A stretch of DNA of 64,000 bases from Micrasema longulum (taxonomy: Eukaryota > Arthropoda > Insecta > Trichoptera > Brachycentridae), in NCBI GenBank assembly GCA_022494885.1, contig JAGVSM010000815.1:1-64000 (forward strand), written 5' to 3'. Below, one piece after another: positions 33,485 through 43,844 of the stretch (its first letter is position 1; every line of letters starts with the position of its first letter). The position numbers and the translations under genes are program-made. The notes beneath the pieces were generated by a model. The model was not told the origin of the DNA. It made no database searches and worked only from the letters and a program-made list of their open reading frames with translations.

Positions 33485-33935
33485 ATAAAAATATAAATAT
33501 CGTATCTAAATCTAAAATCTCATAGACTTTTTAAAACTTTAACGGACGGCGTAAAACACCCACGTCAGCTAAATCAACACTTAAACTAATGTTCTACCTA
33601 TGTATGGTCGCTCGGTTTACAGGTCTCGTCTACAAAGGGCTGTATTCATTACATTATCAGTCGTTTCCGGCGCTCGGGGCGGATTATTTTCAACGTACTT
33701 TGTCTACACTACACTTTTGACAATGCGGCCCTCGGAGGAACCACTTTGTTCACAACGATTAAAGGAACTGCCTAGGGAGAATTCACACGTTATGTTCGTA
33801 CGAGTACGTTGCCCACTTCGACAACTGAAAATGGTTTAAGTTATTTTCTTCAATGCGCCACTGCAATGGTTGATGGTTTAAGCTTGAAAAAAGATGTGTT
33901 GTTACTTCAATTAAATACACCTCTTCTTTCAAGCT
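33485..33935. other. No gene recognised
   Basis: Moderately GC-rich (33600-33830) with open frames 33600-33839 and 33809-34039, neither matching a family I know. Confidence 0.4.
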
Positions 33936-33941
33936 TATTTA

Positions 33942-34602
33942 GGGCCTTACTTATTAGATTTCCTTATGCCAGGTTTACACTAAGAAATAACTATACCCGA
34001 TTTAACTATTTAAAACCGATAAAAAAAGCTTACTTGTAAAAATATTTATTAGCTGGAATAACTATTCACAGGTTATTTCATGCTTCATTTTTTTAAACAG
34101 TCAACACTGATATGTGCGCGTGCGCAGTAACTTTTATAACAACAACAAACAAACGTCTTCAAATCGCGACTACTGTCAGTGTAATGGAGAACATGGAGAA
34201 AACTGTTAGAAAATGAAATCAAAATTGGTAATAAGAGGAGAAGGTTAAAACGAGTTCTTTAGTTTATTCGTGTTTCTTTTTTTTTATCACAATGAAATAA
34301 AATACTCACAAGCCTATAACATTTCAGATACTATTAAAACAAATTATTAAAAGTCACTCGAAGAAGGTCGCAGGACTTCCATTTTGATTACCGAAAAATA
34401 TGACTTTTGACAGATCGCGAGCTTATTCCAGCGTTATACCACATAATGTGCAGGTATAAGTTTCTATGGTCGCTATCCCAGATTTAAACCGAGTTTAACT
34501 CTATGCGAGGTTTATAAGTAATACTTTTTGCTATACTACTCGTATCATTATCCTACCACTATTCTCAAGCTTAGCTTTTTACCCGATTTATAAGTAAGGC
34601 CC
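33942..34602. mobile_element. Harbinger-like MITE (661 bp)
   Basis: Left end GGGCCTTACTTATTAGATT and right end GATTTATAAGTAAGGCCC are inverted repeats; flanks are TTA on the left and ATA on the right, close to the TTA duplication seen at the Harbinger-like element 28771-29789. Both families begin GGGCC. No transposase seen. Confidence 0.55.
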
Positions 34603-34617
34603 ATACAGTTTACATAC

Positions 34618-34705
34618 ATCTGCATAAGGGCGGACATATTGCGTTAAGGCAATTTCTTCCTACCTACCCAAACCGTTCAATTTGAGAAAATCAGTGATAT
34701 ATGAA
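34618..34705 (+). repeat. Dispersed repeat block, copy 2
   Basis: AAGGGCGGACATATTGCG then AGGCAATTTCTTCCTACCT and ACCCAAACCGTTCAATTTG match 12548-12640. Nature unknown. Confidence 0.6.
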
Positions 34706-34870
34706 CATATTGTTGATTTATTTATAATTTCACTATAGAACAAACTATTGAAAAACATATGTATTTTTAAAACATTTAAGTTTGTAAGTGAAAATTCTCG
34801 ATGGAAGTTCATTGTAATTTATTATATAAATAAAACACGAGTGATACTTTAATCCACAAATTTGGAATAT

Positions 34871-34914
34871 CCAGTGACTGGTTTCATCGCTTTCGCGACA
34901 TCTTCGAGACTGGT
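34871..34914 (-). ncRNA. Hammerhead-like motif, left arm of N
   Basis: As at 21546-21589 but with ACCAGTC in place of ACCGGTC at the stem III/cleavage segment. Stem I CCAGT with ACTGG and stem II TCGC-GAAA-GCGA are intact. Confidence 0.33.
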
Positions 34915-35065
34915 ATATTTATTAAAAAGTTAAATGTATTTATACAGAACAGAGGTAAGGATACATAATTCAAAGTTATATGTAAGTAAAGTCCTTACCT
35001 CTGTTCTGTATAAATATATTTAAATTTAAAAAGTTAAGTTAAGTTAAGTTATTAAAATAAAGATA

Positions 35066-35108
35066 CCAGTCTCGAAGATGTCGCGAAAGCGATGAAACCG
35101 GTCACTGG
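35066..35108 (+). ncRNA. Hammerhead-like motif, right arm of N
   Basis: CCAGT, CTCGAAGA, TGTCGCGAAAGCGAT, GAAACCGGTC, ACTGG: identical to the minus-strand motif at 21546-21589. Core deviates from CTGANGA. Confidence 0.35.
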
Positions 35109-35261
35109 ATATTCCAAATTTGTGGATTAAAGTATTACTCGTGTTTTATTTATATAATAAATAAAATATGTATTTTTGAACAAGCAAAATTTGACTTTAT
35201 GTCTACACTATACTATAAAGAGAGGAGAGGGTAAAGAGGAATGGAAAGAGGGAGGAAAAAG

Positions 35262-35620
35262 GATAAACTTAAATATTCAAGAAGTGACATTTCATACGTG
35301 ATTTGAATGTAAATAAAATAAGGCGCATCTGACATTAGTGTGTATATTATTCCATAATCGAGCAGCTACGTCTGTGAAAAAGGAGGCAAAAAAAATAGAG
35401 CGGTGAATGGGTATTGAAAGGGTTCTCTCGTTACTAGAACGAAGAGTTAGCCCATGCTGTGATAGAGGTTGGAAGAGCTCTTTCAGATAAGCAGGCAAAG
35501 TGGGATTATTTAAAATATTGTGAAGAAGTGATAGAATTTGAGCTTTTCTTCTATGCTTAATACTAAGGCAGTGTAGTTGCGTGCGTTGCGTATTTTCTCT
35601 TGCAACACTTCATTCTTGAG
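35262..35620 (-). pseudogene. Retrotransposon RT C-terminal region
   Basis: Minus strand is open over most of its length: QLHCLSIKHRRKAQIL, NILNNPTLPAYLKELF, LTLRSSNERTLSIPIHRS, then FFTDVAARLWNN and, after a frameshift near 35310, FKSRMKCHFLNI-stop. This matches the LxxLxIxxRR...PxYL...LRSS...IPxHRT...AARLWN...FKxxxKxxL pattern of CR1-like LINEs. RT core missing. Confidence 0.75.
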
Positions 35621-35654
35621 GTAATATGTCTCAATAGACTATTAAACTGAGCCC

Positions 35655-35910
35655 AAAAAAAGTTTCAGCCCCATTGGAAACTGGATACAAAAATATTTCT
35701 TACGGACGCTAAAAAATAGAGCATTCAATTTTACGGCAAAGTTTCTTGAAAATATATGATCAAATTAAAAATGATTTTAATAAAAACGAACTATTTTGAA
35801 AGATTTCACCGGCTCTTCCGAGTCAATCAATGCTAAGAGAGTTGTGATAGATTTCCGGTTTACGGTAAGTCAACTGACTAATCAGCAGAACTCTGAACTG
35901 AATTTTGGGA
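35655..35910 (+). mobile_element. MITE family L, partial copy
   Basis: TTGGAAACTGGATACAAAAA, then TTTTACGGCAAAGTTTCTTG, CGAACTATTTTGAAAGAT, AGTCAATCAATGCTAAGAGA and GATTTCCGGTTTACGGTAAG, in family L order. The open frame 35796-36107 begins inside it and is not a gene. Confidence 0.65.
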
Positions 35911-36211
35911 TCACAACTACTAGGAATGGAAATACTAATATTGAAAGGAGGAAAAGGATAACCAAGGAAAAAAAATGCTTTCTTTATTTATATATTAAAG
36001 TTTTAAAAGAAGAATACTTTATTTTTAAAAGAAAAATAAAATTGTTCTTGTTGCACCATAAACAAAATATTTTTTTTTTTTTTTTTTACAATATACATAA
36101 GAGGTAAAACAGAGTAATAAAAAAATAAAGGATAATTACATAGCTATGAAATACATATTAATAGTAAAAATAGTAAACAAAAAATCTCACAAAGGCATGG
36201 CCTGTTCGTGG

Positions 36212-36317
36212 GTATACAAGAAAATATTAATGAATTTTTGCTCCTATAATAAATAGACAGTTATGTATACAAGAAAATATTCATGAATTTTTGCTCCTAT
36301 AATAAATAGACAGTTAT
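36212..36317 (+). repeat. Tandem duplication, two 53-bp units
   Basis: Units 36212-36264 and 36265-36317 differ at one position (ATTAATG versus ATTCATG). A recent local duplication in non-coding DNA. Confidence 0.9.
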
Positions 36318-36319
36318 AA

Positions 36320-36835
36320 TATTTTTATGGAACATAAGAAAGAGAATATAAAATATTGTATAAAAGATTACATGGTTTTTTTATAGTAATTTAAAGAAAA
36401 TAATAAATATTTAAAAAATATTTCTTATTATTAAATGGCAACAAAATATATCATAGAAAAAAGAGTTCATATCTTTAGTTTGAATCCAGGATAGTGCGTG
36501 TTTTTGTACAGTTTTATTAAATGGTAGGTCTGGTATGTACTAATGGATCTTAAAGAACTTCGCCATAGACTGGCAACTTTTGCTACTCGTCAGCCCCAAG
36601 TTTCGTAGGTCTTGTTGACCCAGCTGATTAATTATTGTTTGTTCCAAGTTCTCTGCGCCTCTGGGGACTGGGGACTACACATTTAATATTGTTGCTTTTG
36701 AATTAACCTCTTACAGAAATCACGAACTTAACTTTGAAACAAACTACACAAGACGCCATGGCGCCCATCCTAACCTCGTTCAACGAGAACGACATATCGC
36801 GTTTTTGTTGGTAGATTTAACACACGCGAAATACG
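36320..36835. other. No gene recognised
   Basis: AT-rich to 36470, then about 36470-36800 is moderately GC-rich. The minus strand there gives short open pieces but no motif I can name. Confidence 0.4.
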
Positions 36836-36842
36836 CATATAC

Positions 36843-37600
36843 GAGGGCGGATTGATAATGAAGCTACCTTGCGCTAGATGGCAGCACAAACGCAAAAAAA
36901 TATTTATTTTTTCCAAATTGCGATCTGTCAAACGGCAGTTGTTAAAATGTCACCCAAATTCATCGATTAGTTTATTTGTAGTAGCCGTTTGAAGTAAACA
37001 ACTTGTATGTTTCTTGAAAAATGCAAATTTCGTGCAGTGATTAAACACTATTATTTGAAAGGGAAAACGGTGAAAGAGACAAAAGAAAAGCTTGATAAAC
37101 ATTACGGTGAGTCTTCTCCGTCAGATTACATGGTAAAATATTGGATTGCTGAATTTAAACGCGGCCGAACAAGCACTGCAACAATACCATCAACAGGAAG
37201 GCCAAAAGAGGTGGTTACTGAATAAAATATCAAGAAAATCCTCGATATAGTTATGAAAGATCGCCGAGTGAGGTTGCGTGAGATTGTTGAAATGGTAAAC
37301 ATCTCATATGACCGTGTGTTCAACATTTTGCAAATGAAAAAGCTATCGGCAAGATGCCGCGTTTGCTCAGCGTCGAACAAAAACGAGTTCGACAGACCAC
37401 TTCACAGTAGTGTTTGGACATGATAAAGCGTAATCCTGTTGATTTTTGGCGTCGATTCATAACTGTTGATGAAGCGTGGGTGCACCACTATACACAAGAA
37501 ACCAAAAATCAATCGAAACAATGGGTGGAAGCTGGTGGAAGTGCTCCGAAGAAGGCAAAGGCAGTGAAATCGGCTTGCAAGGTTATGGCGTACGTTTAAT
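36843..37600 (+). pseudogene. mariner transposon, 3'-truncated, transposase pseudogene
   Basis: The left end CGAGGGCGGATTGATAATGA at 36843 resembles a mariner terminal repeat. The transposase starts at ATG 37007: FRAVIKHYYLKGKTVKETKE (first HTH), WIAEFKRGRTST and STGRPKEV, then a stop at 37223, a second HTH region (DRRVRLREIVEMVNIS), a decayed KKLSARC...LLS segment with frameshifts, and RNPVDFWRRFITVDEAWVHH with the first catalytic Asp, ending KQWVEAGGSAPKKAKAVKSA. The remaining two catalytic acids and the right end are absent: a family L MITE follows at 37674. The family is usually about 345 residues; roughly the first 200 are represented. Confidence 0.9.
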
Positions 37601-37673
37601 TCTATCCGAAATTGTTGTTATCCTGAGCCCTGATTTTACAATGGGAAGTCAACTTCCTTATCTTCAATAAGGG

Positions 37674-37770
37674 AGTTCAGTGCTACGGAAAATTGGATAC
37701 AAAAAATGTTTTCTGACATGCGGTAAAAAATAAAGCATTTAATGAGAAAGTTCATTAAAAGCATCCACCA
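37674..37770 (+). mobile_element. MITE family L, 5' end fragment
   Basis: GGGAGTTCAGTGCTACGGAA, then TTGGATACAAAAAATGTTTT and GACATGCGGTAAAAAATAA, matching the start of copies at 2404 and 35655. It lies directly on the truncated edge of the mariner and may mark the event that removed its 3' half. Confidence 0.65.
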
Positions 37771-37779
37771 CATACCCGA

Positions 37780-38385
37780 ATCCGTTTTAAAGACTAAATG
37801 TCTTTCTTCGTATTCACTCATTTGTATACACTCATTGTCGCTTGTGCGAGCAATTTTGTTTTTCATTACGAATTGATTATATTTCATCCTTTACCAATCA
37901 AATTCAGCAAGGAAAAGCGCGAACAAATATTTACATTTAAAACTTTCAATGTCTCTTTCACTGTCGCTCTAAAACCCCCCCCTCATCGTCTTCAAGGTAG
38001 GGACAAGGGGAAGTATAAATAAAATAAATAAATAAATCCTTCACCAATTTTAAACCCCTTTATGTCGACAGTGATAGGAAACGTTAGTTACTACTCTCTG
38101 GAGCACCGAGAAAGTTGTGTTTTTTTTTATTTATTTATTTAAAATTTCAAGCACAAAAAATAAGTACTTTGGCGGACTTATTGCTAAAAGCAACATCTTC
38201 CAGCCAACCAAAAAACAGACTGGTCAAAACAAGAGATTGCTCTAAATTTTGTACTAAAAAACCAAAAATATAGATCAAAAGATACTTACATTTATTAAAT
38301 AAAAAAATAAAAAAAACTGATATCATTAAAAATAACCGCTGCTTTTTTAATTGTTAGATCAAGCTTGCACATATTAACATTAAAT
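37780..38385. other. No gene recognised
   Basis: AT-rich. Tail-like AATAAAATAAATAAATAAAT at about 38018-38036 suggests the 3' end of an unidentified retroelement upstream. Confidence 0.4.
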
Positions 38386-38389
38386 TTTG

Positions 38390-38500
38390 ATATCTACGAA
38401 CACGCGCAGCGCAAAGATCTACATTTCGCTAAAAACCGCACGTAAATCGGTTAAGCCGTTTAGGAGTTCAGTGACATCACACGTATACAAGAATTATATA
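38390..38500 (-). mobile_element. Helitron-like 5' end fragment
   Basis: Reverse complement reads ACGTGTGATGTCACTGAACT, CCTAAACGGCTTAACCGATT and TAGATCTTTGCGCTGCGCGT, the 5' end of the elements at 8523 and 40910. The rest is missing. Confidence 0.72.
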
Positions 38501-38793
38501 TATAAAGATAGCACTAAACTTCTTAGCATTTAGTGCGGGAAGTAATAAATAGAGTGGATAATATTAAGTAATTATAGGTTCATTTAAATGTCGTTATGTC
38601 CTTACGTATGAAATGATGTATTCAATGTTTTAGAATGCGTTTTTATGTATAAAACGGTCGAGTGCCCACAATAGTCTATGAATTTGTTCGTTGAATGTGT
38701 AATTAGTAATTACCTACCTTACGGAAGTGTCACGCATTAATTGTATTGTTTACAACTCGACCAATTTTGGGTCGGCGCATTCGTACAAATATG

Positions 38794-38840
38794 TGAGGTT
38801 AGGTTAGGGTTAGATTAAGTTATGTTAGGTTAGGTTGAGT
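38794..38840 (+). repeat. Degenerate TTAGG telomere-like tract
   Basis: GAGGTTAGGTTAGGGTTAGA, then TTAAGTTATGTTAGGTTAGG: several imperfect copies of TTAGG, the usual insect telomere repeat, at an internal site. Confidence 0.65.
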
Positions 38841-38849
38841 GTTACGCAT

Positions 38850-40300
38850 GCGTGCCTTTGCGTCGCTTGGTGGATTTAGGGAACTACATTGAAAGCCCCC
38901 ATCACTTACTCGAATCCCTTTTAGACGTCCCGTGACCTCTTTTCAGATCCGCATATTAATTACCATTTTTAATATTCTTTGTTTATAAAAGATTCGCTTT
39001 ATTTAGAACCTACATGTACTGTTTCACCTTTTACCATTAGTGCACCTCAGTATAACTAGTAAATTTGTCTGTCACCGTCAATCTAATTTTCCCAATTCCG
39101 ACGAAGATATGTTCCCTAATTAGTTTGTTAATAAACCGGGAGAAACAGATTGGAAAAAGCAGCGAGCAGGGTCATTGCCACCCCTACACCGTCCACCATG
39201 TTACTTATTTACATTGAGGTGTATAACTAGAGTAAACATAAGCGTTTGAAATATGACTTTTGTTTGTTGCGAGCGTTCGTCAGCTACTTTTCTCCTCGAA
39301 ATTACTAAAATAACTATATGTTCACTAAGATACTGCACAAATCGATTTGGAAAAGCGATGTTATAACCTTTCACCGGCAAGTAATGTTCTTATCCTAATC
39401 AATACTTATTTAAAATAGCTATTTTAATGTCAAAGATCGTCTTATTAATATGTTACAATTCGTGAGGTATCTCATGTCTCCGTCCTGCTCAGTTAGTCGG
39501 ACGTAAAGCGAAACGACAAACAAAGGTGACGCGTATGCGGAAGGGAGGGACATACTGAATAGAACTTACAGTAGACCGATGTAAACAGTCCGTGCTTTTT
39601 ACTGTACCCCATGTTTTGCTTGTCAAAGTCGTCGTGATGAAACTTGCTATCTCCGCTGGTCAATCCCTGTCCTTTGGGGATGACTTTTTAGCTCGGATTT
39701 GTATGGAGTGGTATCTCTATATATATATATCTCAATGCTTATTTATAGCATTTTAGCAGAGGTATCCCTCAGAAACTCGTGGATTTTTTCCACCTTTAGT
39801 CTCGGAAAGGTTCACAATACTAGAACCGGTTAAAATAATCCACTGTTAATCTTACAATACGTAATACAAAAGAAGAGAGTTTATGTAGTTGCATATGTAG
39901 TGTTATAGATAATTAAACATAACTCTGTTAACTTCCCATTGTAATTTTTTATCTGGGTCCAGGAATGACACTAGTTTTACTACTTTTGTTCGTCCGCCAT
40001 TTTTACTATATTATATTGCGTATGAAGATAAAATGTTCAGTCAAATTGAGATATAAAATAACGATAAAAAAGGTCGAATTGGCACATTAAATCTGTTCCA
40101 TTCGTTTTATTATCCGTAGATTGATACGGTAGCTTAATCTTAAATACTTTTTTATGTTTATGTACTAACAAGTACTTTATAATATTACGTATTAACAGTT
40201 TATTTTAAAAAGTAGAATAGCACAAACTTTACTTACAATAGTTCATTATACATTTTTTCGTAAACTACGCCTTGTGTTTTTATTTTTTTCTATGAAAAAT
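38850..40300. other. No gene recognised
   Basis: Mixed composition, with a short (AT)n run at about 39718-39730. No coding, RNA or listed repeat family was recognised. Confidence 0.4.
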
Positions 40301-40304
40301 TGTA

Positions 40305-40350
40305 GTCTGCATTACTTTACGGGCTGTATAGCCCGTTACGCAATGCATAC
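40305..40350. repeat. Short dispersed hairpin, copy 2
   Basis: Arms GTCTGCATTACTTTACGGGCT and AGCCCGTTACGCAATGCATAC around GTAT. Homologous to 20976-21021. Confidence 0.65.
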
Positions 40351-40519
40351 TGTAAATATAAGTTAGAAGTTAATGCATGGAAAGCAGATAGCTGCTAAAC
40401 TGCCGATATCTACAGAAAAATAGATCCATATCAAGCCGTATTCAGCATTCGAATTGCCCTATATGGTTGAATTCTGACTTGCATTTGTACGGCTTCTGGG
40501 TGTGTAAAACAGTGCACGA

Positions 40520-40705
40520 GATCTCGCTCTAGTGTAATTATTAGGAACATATAAGCTAGAGTCTAGGGCACAAAACTTCCATGGAAGCAGGACGACAGAA
40601 TATATTGTACCAAAGCTATTTAATAAGCTCCCTGCCGAGGTAAAGAACTCTACCAGTTTGCAGCAAAAAAGCTAACGATTGAAGGATTTCCTCATTAGGA
40701 ATTAA
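40520..40705 (+). pseudogene. Retrotransposon RT C-terminal fragment, heavily decayed
   Basis: Frames switch, but TRSRSSVIIRN, then TEYIVPKLFNKLPAEVKNST and RLKDFLI are in the order of a LINE C-terminus (YxVPKLFNxLPxEIK...LKxFL). Confidence 0.5.
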
Positions 40706-40909
40706 AACTTCAAGGTGAAAAGTTGTGTTTATCCAGCCCAAATATATTTGTGTTGTTTAATTTTTACAGTAGTTTTTTTATTTGTTTTTGTGATTATTTA
40801 ATATTTTGTGATAATTTACTATTTGAAAACTTTTATTTATTATAAGTTTGGCGCGATCTAGATTTTGTTTACTTTTGTACATTAATTTGAATCTTTATAT
40901 ATATATAAT

Positions 40910-41597
40910 TCCTCTGTACGTGTGATGTCGCCGTACTTCTAAACGGCTTAACCGATTTACGTGTGGTTTTCAGAGAAACATAGATCTTTGCGCTGTGCGT
41001 GTTCGTAGATATTAAAATTTTCAATCGAATATGTAAAAAAGAAGTTAAGAGCATAAATGTTTAATTCACCGATCTACCAGGGTTGCATTCGAGGAGAATG
41101 CATTTGCAAAAAAATGAAAAGATGTTGTTTTTTTGTGCATAAAAAAAGTTTGTTTTTAAATGTTTACAAACAGCATTTGTTTTTTGTGGATCTCAATCAG
41201 ATTCTTTCCTTAAATTCCTTATAATTTCTACCCATTTGTTTCTTTTTATTGGATTGTTGGTGACACTAAAATAATATTAAATTCAATACATTAAAAAAAA
41301 ATCGTATTACTACATAAGTACACCCCTTTGCTGGTGAGACAACCGGAGTTTGACGTTTGCAAAAAGAATGCTATATTTGAAAAAACATTTATTTTTTGTT
41401 TTGGAATTCAACCATAAACAAGTACCTAGGTACTAGGTACCTACTTAAATGAAATATTTTAATATTATCAATTTTAAGTTTTGGAATTTAATCACAAACA
41501 AGTAGTTAGGTACCTACGTATCAATGAAAAGTCTTTTTCCAAGCTAATAGCAGGGAAACCGACGTTCGGACAGGACAACGTCTGACGGGTCTGCTAG
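40910..41597 (+). mobile_element. Non-autonomous Helitron-like element, copy 2
   Basis: Same start (TCCTCTGTACGTGTGATGTC) and end as 8523-9183. The 3' end has a perfect stem GACGTT...AACGTC about 13 bases before CTAG, followed by T. Interior homologous with small indels, including a TAGGTACCTA-rich expansion. No Rep/helicase coding. Confidence 0.78.
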
Positions 41598-41734
41598 TAT
41601 ATATTAAAAATTTTAAATAATTTTTAAAAATCTTTCACTATATTTGGATTATATCTACTTCCAGAAATCAGCTAATCAAAATCTTTCTCAAGAAAAAAAT
41701 GACTACGAGTTGAATTGAATACCCTATATGCTTA

Positions 41735-42044
41735 AAAAGACAAGTCTGTGAATCGTGCATATTGCCGGTGACAACGTACGGACTAGAAACCATGTCTGTA
41801 ACACAGAAAAGTAGCCAGAAATTAAAATGCACGCAACAATCCATGGAAAGACAGATGTTCGGTGTATGTCTAAGATACATAAAAAGACATGAAGAAATAA
41901 GGTATATAAGTCATGGATAACATGGATCGTGCAGCAAAATTAAAATGGCAGTGGGCAGGACACCCAGAATAATAAAGTGGAGACCATGGGCAAACAAAAG
42001 AAGTGTCGGAAGGCCACAGAAAAGATGGGTCGATGACATTGCCT
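41735..42044 (+). pseudogene. RTE/BovB-like retrotransposon C-terminal part, left half
   Basis: Reads CESCILPVTTYGLETMSVTQ, KLKCTQQSMERQMFGVCLR, then after decay WRPWANKRSVGRPQKRWVDDI. This is the usual QCVLPVMTYGAETW...QRAMERAMLGV...RSxGRPxxRWxDD block. The protein is interrupted by another retrotransposon and resumes at 42664. Confidence 0.82.
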
Positions 42045-42049
42045 CTATA

Positions 42050-42662
42050 TGATCCTCTGATTTAACTAATGTCCGTACAATCAAAACTCTTTATTGCTCA
42101 ACTATTCGCCCTCTTCTTGAATATGCCTCAGTGGTCTGGTCTCCATTCTATGTCAATCGCATAAATCACATTGAATCAGTCCAACATCGCTTGCTTCGAA
42201 AAATAGCGTGGATGCTTGGACTAGAGAGAGATAATTATTCTTACGCTGAAATAGAGTCGATGTTAAATATTTCTAGTCTACAAAAACGTAGAACTAATAT
42301 TGACTCCATATACGAGTATATGTTCAGCATACTAAATGGTATAATCGATGTTCCATCATTACTGGGACAAGTATAATTCAATATTCCGACTCGTAGATTG
42401 AGAAACAATGAAGTACTGTTCATAGAAGCTATGGCCTTAATTCTCCAATATTGTTAACTCAAGACAAGATCTGGACGTTTTTGGTTTAGGTTTACAACGA
42501 TTTAAACGAGCACTAAATAAATAGTCCAGATCTTGTCTCGATGTCCCTTATATTTGTCAATGCTTCTATCTTTTTTTTACATGTTTTAAACCATTTTTTT
42601 ATTGTAATATTTAAACCTTATAAATTGTATACATGGACATTGTCCGTTAATAAATAAATAAA
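42050..42662 (+). mobile_element. Non-LTR retrotransposon (family I) inserted in the RTE-like copy
   Basis: Encodes a different LINE C-terminus: LTNVRTIKTLYCSTIRPLLE, then YASVVWSPFYVNRINHIESV, LLRKIAW, QKRRTNIDSIYEYMFSILNG and a stop at about 42376, then FNIPTRRLRNNEVLF. The 3' UTR has TAGTCCAGATCTTGTCT (also at 29845) and ends with ATAAATAAATAAAT just before the host sequence resumes. 5'-truncated. Confidence 0.78.
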
Positions 42663-42663
42663 T

Positions 42664-42770
42664 AGCCGGTAAAACATGGATTATGAAAGCGGGTGATAGG
42701 AAGGAATGAAGACGTTCGGAAGAAGCCTTTATCCAGCAGTGGAGAGACAAGGCTAGAGAAGAATTTATTA
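42664..42770 (+). pseudogene. RTE/BovB-like retrotransposon, right half after insertion
   Basis: AGKTWIMKAGDRKE, a stop, then RRSEEAFIQQWRDKARE continues the RWVDDI of 42040 (family order: DDIxRxAGxxWxxxAxDRxxWxxxxEAYxQQW). The open frame 42779-43048 downstream has no motif and is probably chance. Confidence 0.78.
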
Positions 42771-43270
42771 GATGCAATGTGCACAAACTACACATCACCG
42801 AAAAGGGAAGGTTAAATATAATGGAACGTAGTACGAAAATACAAGTTTTACACACATGTAGATTATTTGAAGTCTTGACAGAAAATGACAAAATATCATA
42901 TTTTAACATTGATGGATTTACGAATTTCACTTTACAAGTTGGGGAGACGATATCTCATTTCATAGACAAGTTTTATTCGATTAAGTTTCTATCTAGGCCT
43001 TACATTCTCAGACATATTTTGTCAAATCTGAAACAAATATCGCTATAAAATATTTTGTATCCCACGATTTAGCGTACGATATTTGATACGGTTATATTAT
43101 TTTCGCTTTGAAAATGGCCGCGAGTTCGTATGTTGCCTTTTACAAGCCTCGTAAATTTACATTCTTACGCAGATATATTTTTAAAAAAAACAAAATATCG
43201 CAAGAGACCTCCGTGCTAACGGAATCTTTGATTTTATTGCTTTATTTTTTTGATTTAACATAAGTTGCAT

Positions 43271-43663
43271 AATGAGGAAGTTGTGGTTTTTTATTTTATA
43301 GACTAAGACAAACAAAAATTTGTTTAATTTTTATGTATCGTATTATCAGCGCTATGATTTTTTCAAGTTTTGTATTTCTGAAATTACTCCGTGTGTGACG
43401 TCTCAAGTTCTCTTCCGCTTCTTCTCGGTCAGTTCTGCCGATTGGTCCGTTGACGGTAAGTAAACCGGAAATCTTCTACAACTCTCTTATCATTGTTTGA
43501 TTAATATAAACCGTCGTCGTTCAAAGTAGCTCGATCTTATTTAAATATTTTTTCGTTAATTTTCAAGAAACTTTACCGTATAATTTAATGCTCTAATTTT
43601 TACCGCGCGTAAGAAAACATTTTTTGTATATAATTTCCCGTTGGGCTGAAGTTCCTCGTCATT
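43271..43663 (-). mobile_element. MITE family L, full-length copy
   Basis: Ends AATGAGGAAGTT and the inverse AACTTC...GAGG form CTGAAGTTCCTCGTCATT. Interior, reversed relative to copies at 2404, 27665 and 35655: GTGACGTCTCAAGTTCTC, CTGCCGATTGGTCCGTTGAC, CTTATCATTGTTTGATTAA, TTCAAGAAACTTTACCG and TACCGCGCGTAAGAAAACAT. About 393 bp, no coding capacity. Confidence 0.75.
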
Positions 43664-43844
43664 AAAATAATTTCAAATAAGTTACACATATTTTTAAAAA
43701 TTCTTTAAATGAAGTTGGTAGGTATTCACTTTATTATAACTGTAATTAAAATTTAAAAAAATCTTCATAAAAAAAGGTTGACAGAAATTAAAATAATATT
43801 AATCACTTTGTAAACTACGTCTTATGTTATTCTACACCATTTTG

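Larger units (their letters stand above)
34818..35162. mobile_element. Foldback element family N, both arms
   Basis: Left arm (TTATTATATAAATAAAACAC ... TCCACAAATTTGGAATATCC ... CAGAACAGAGGTAAGGA) is repeated inverted up to 35162, giving arms of about 165 bases around a short centre. Each arm contains a hammerhead-like segment (34871-34914 minus; 35066-35108 plus). A single-arm relative is at 21497-21672, and a diverged edge occurs near 46440-46510. No protein coding. Confidence 0.82.

Noticed and set aside
42779..43048. 89-codon open frame after the RTE-like fragment
   Set aside because: No recognisable motif and located in what should be retroelement 3' UTR or flanking DNA.
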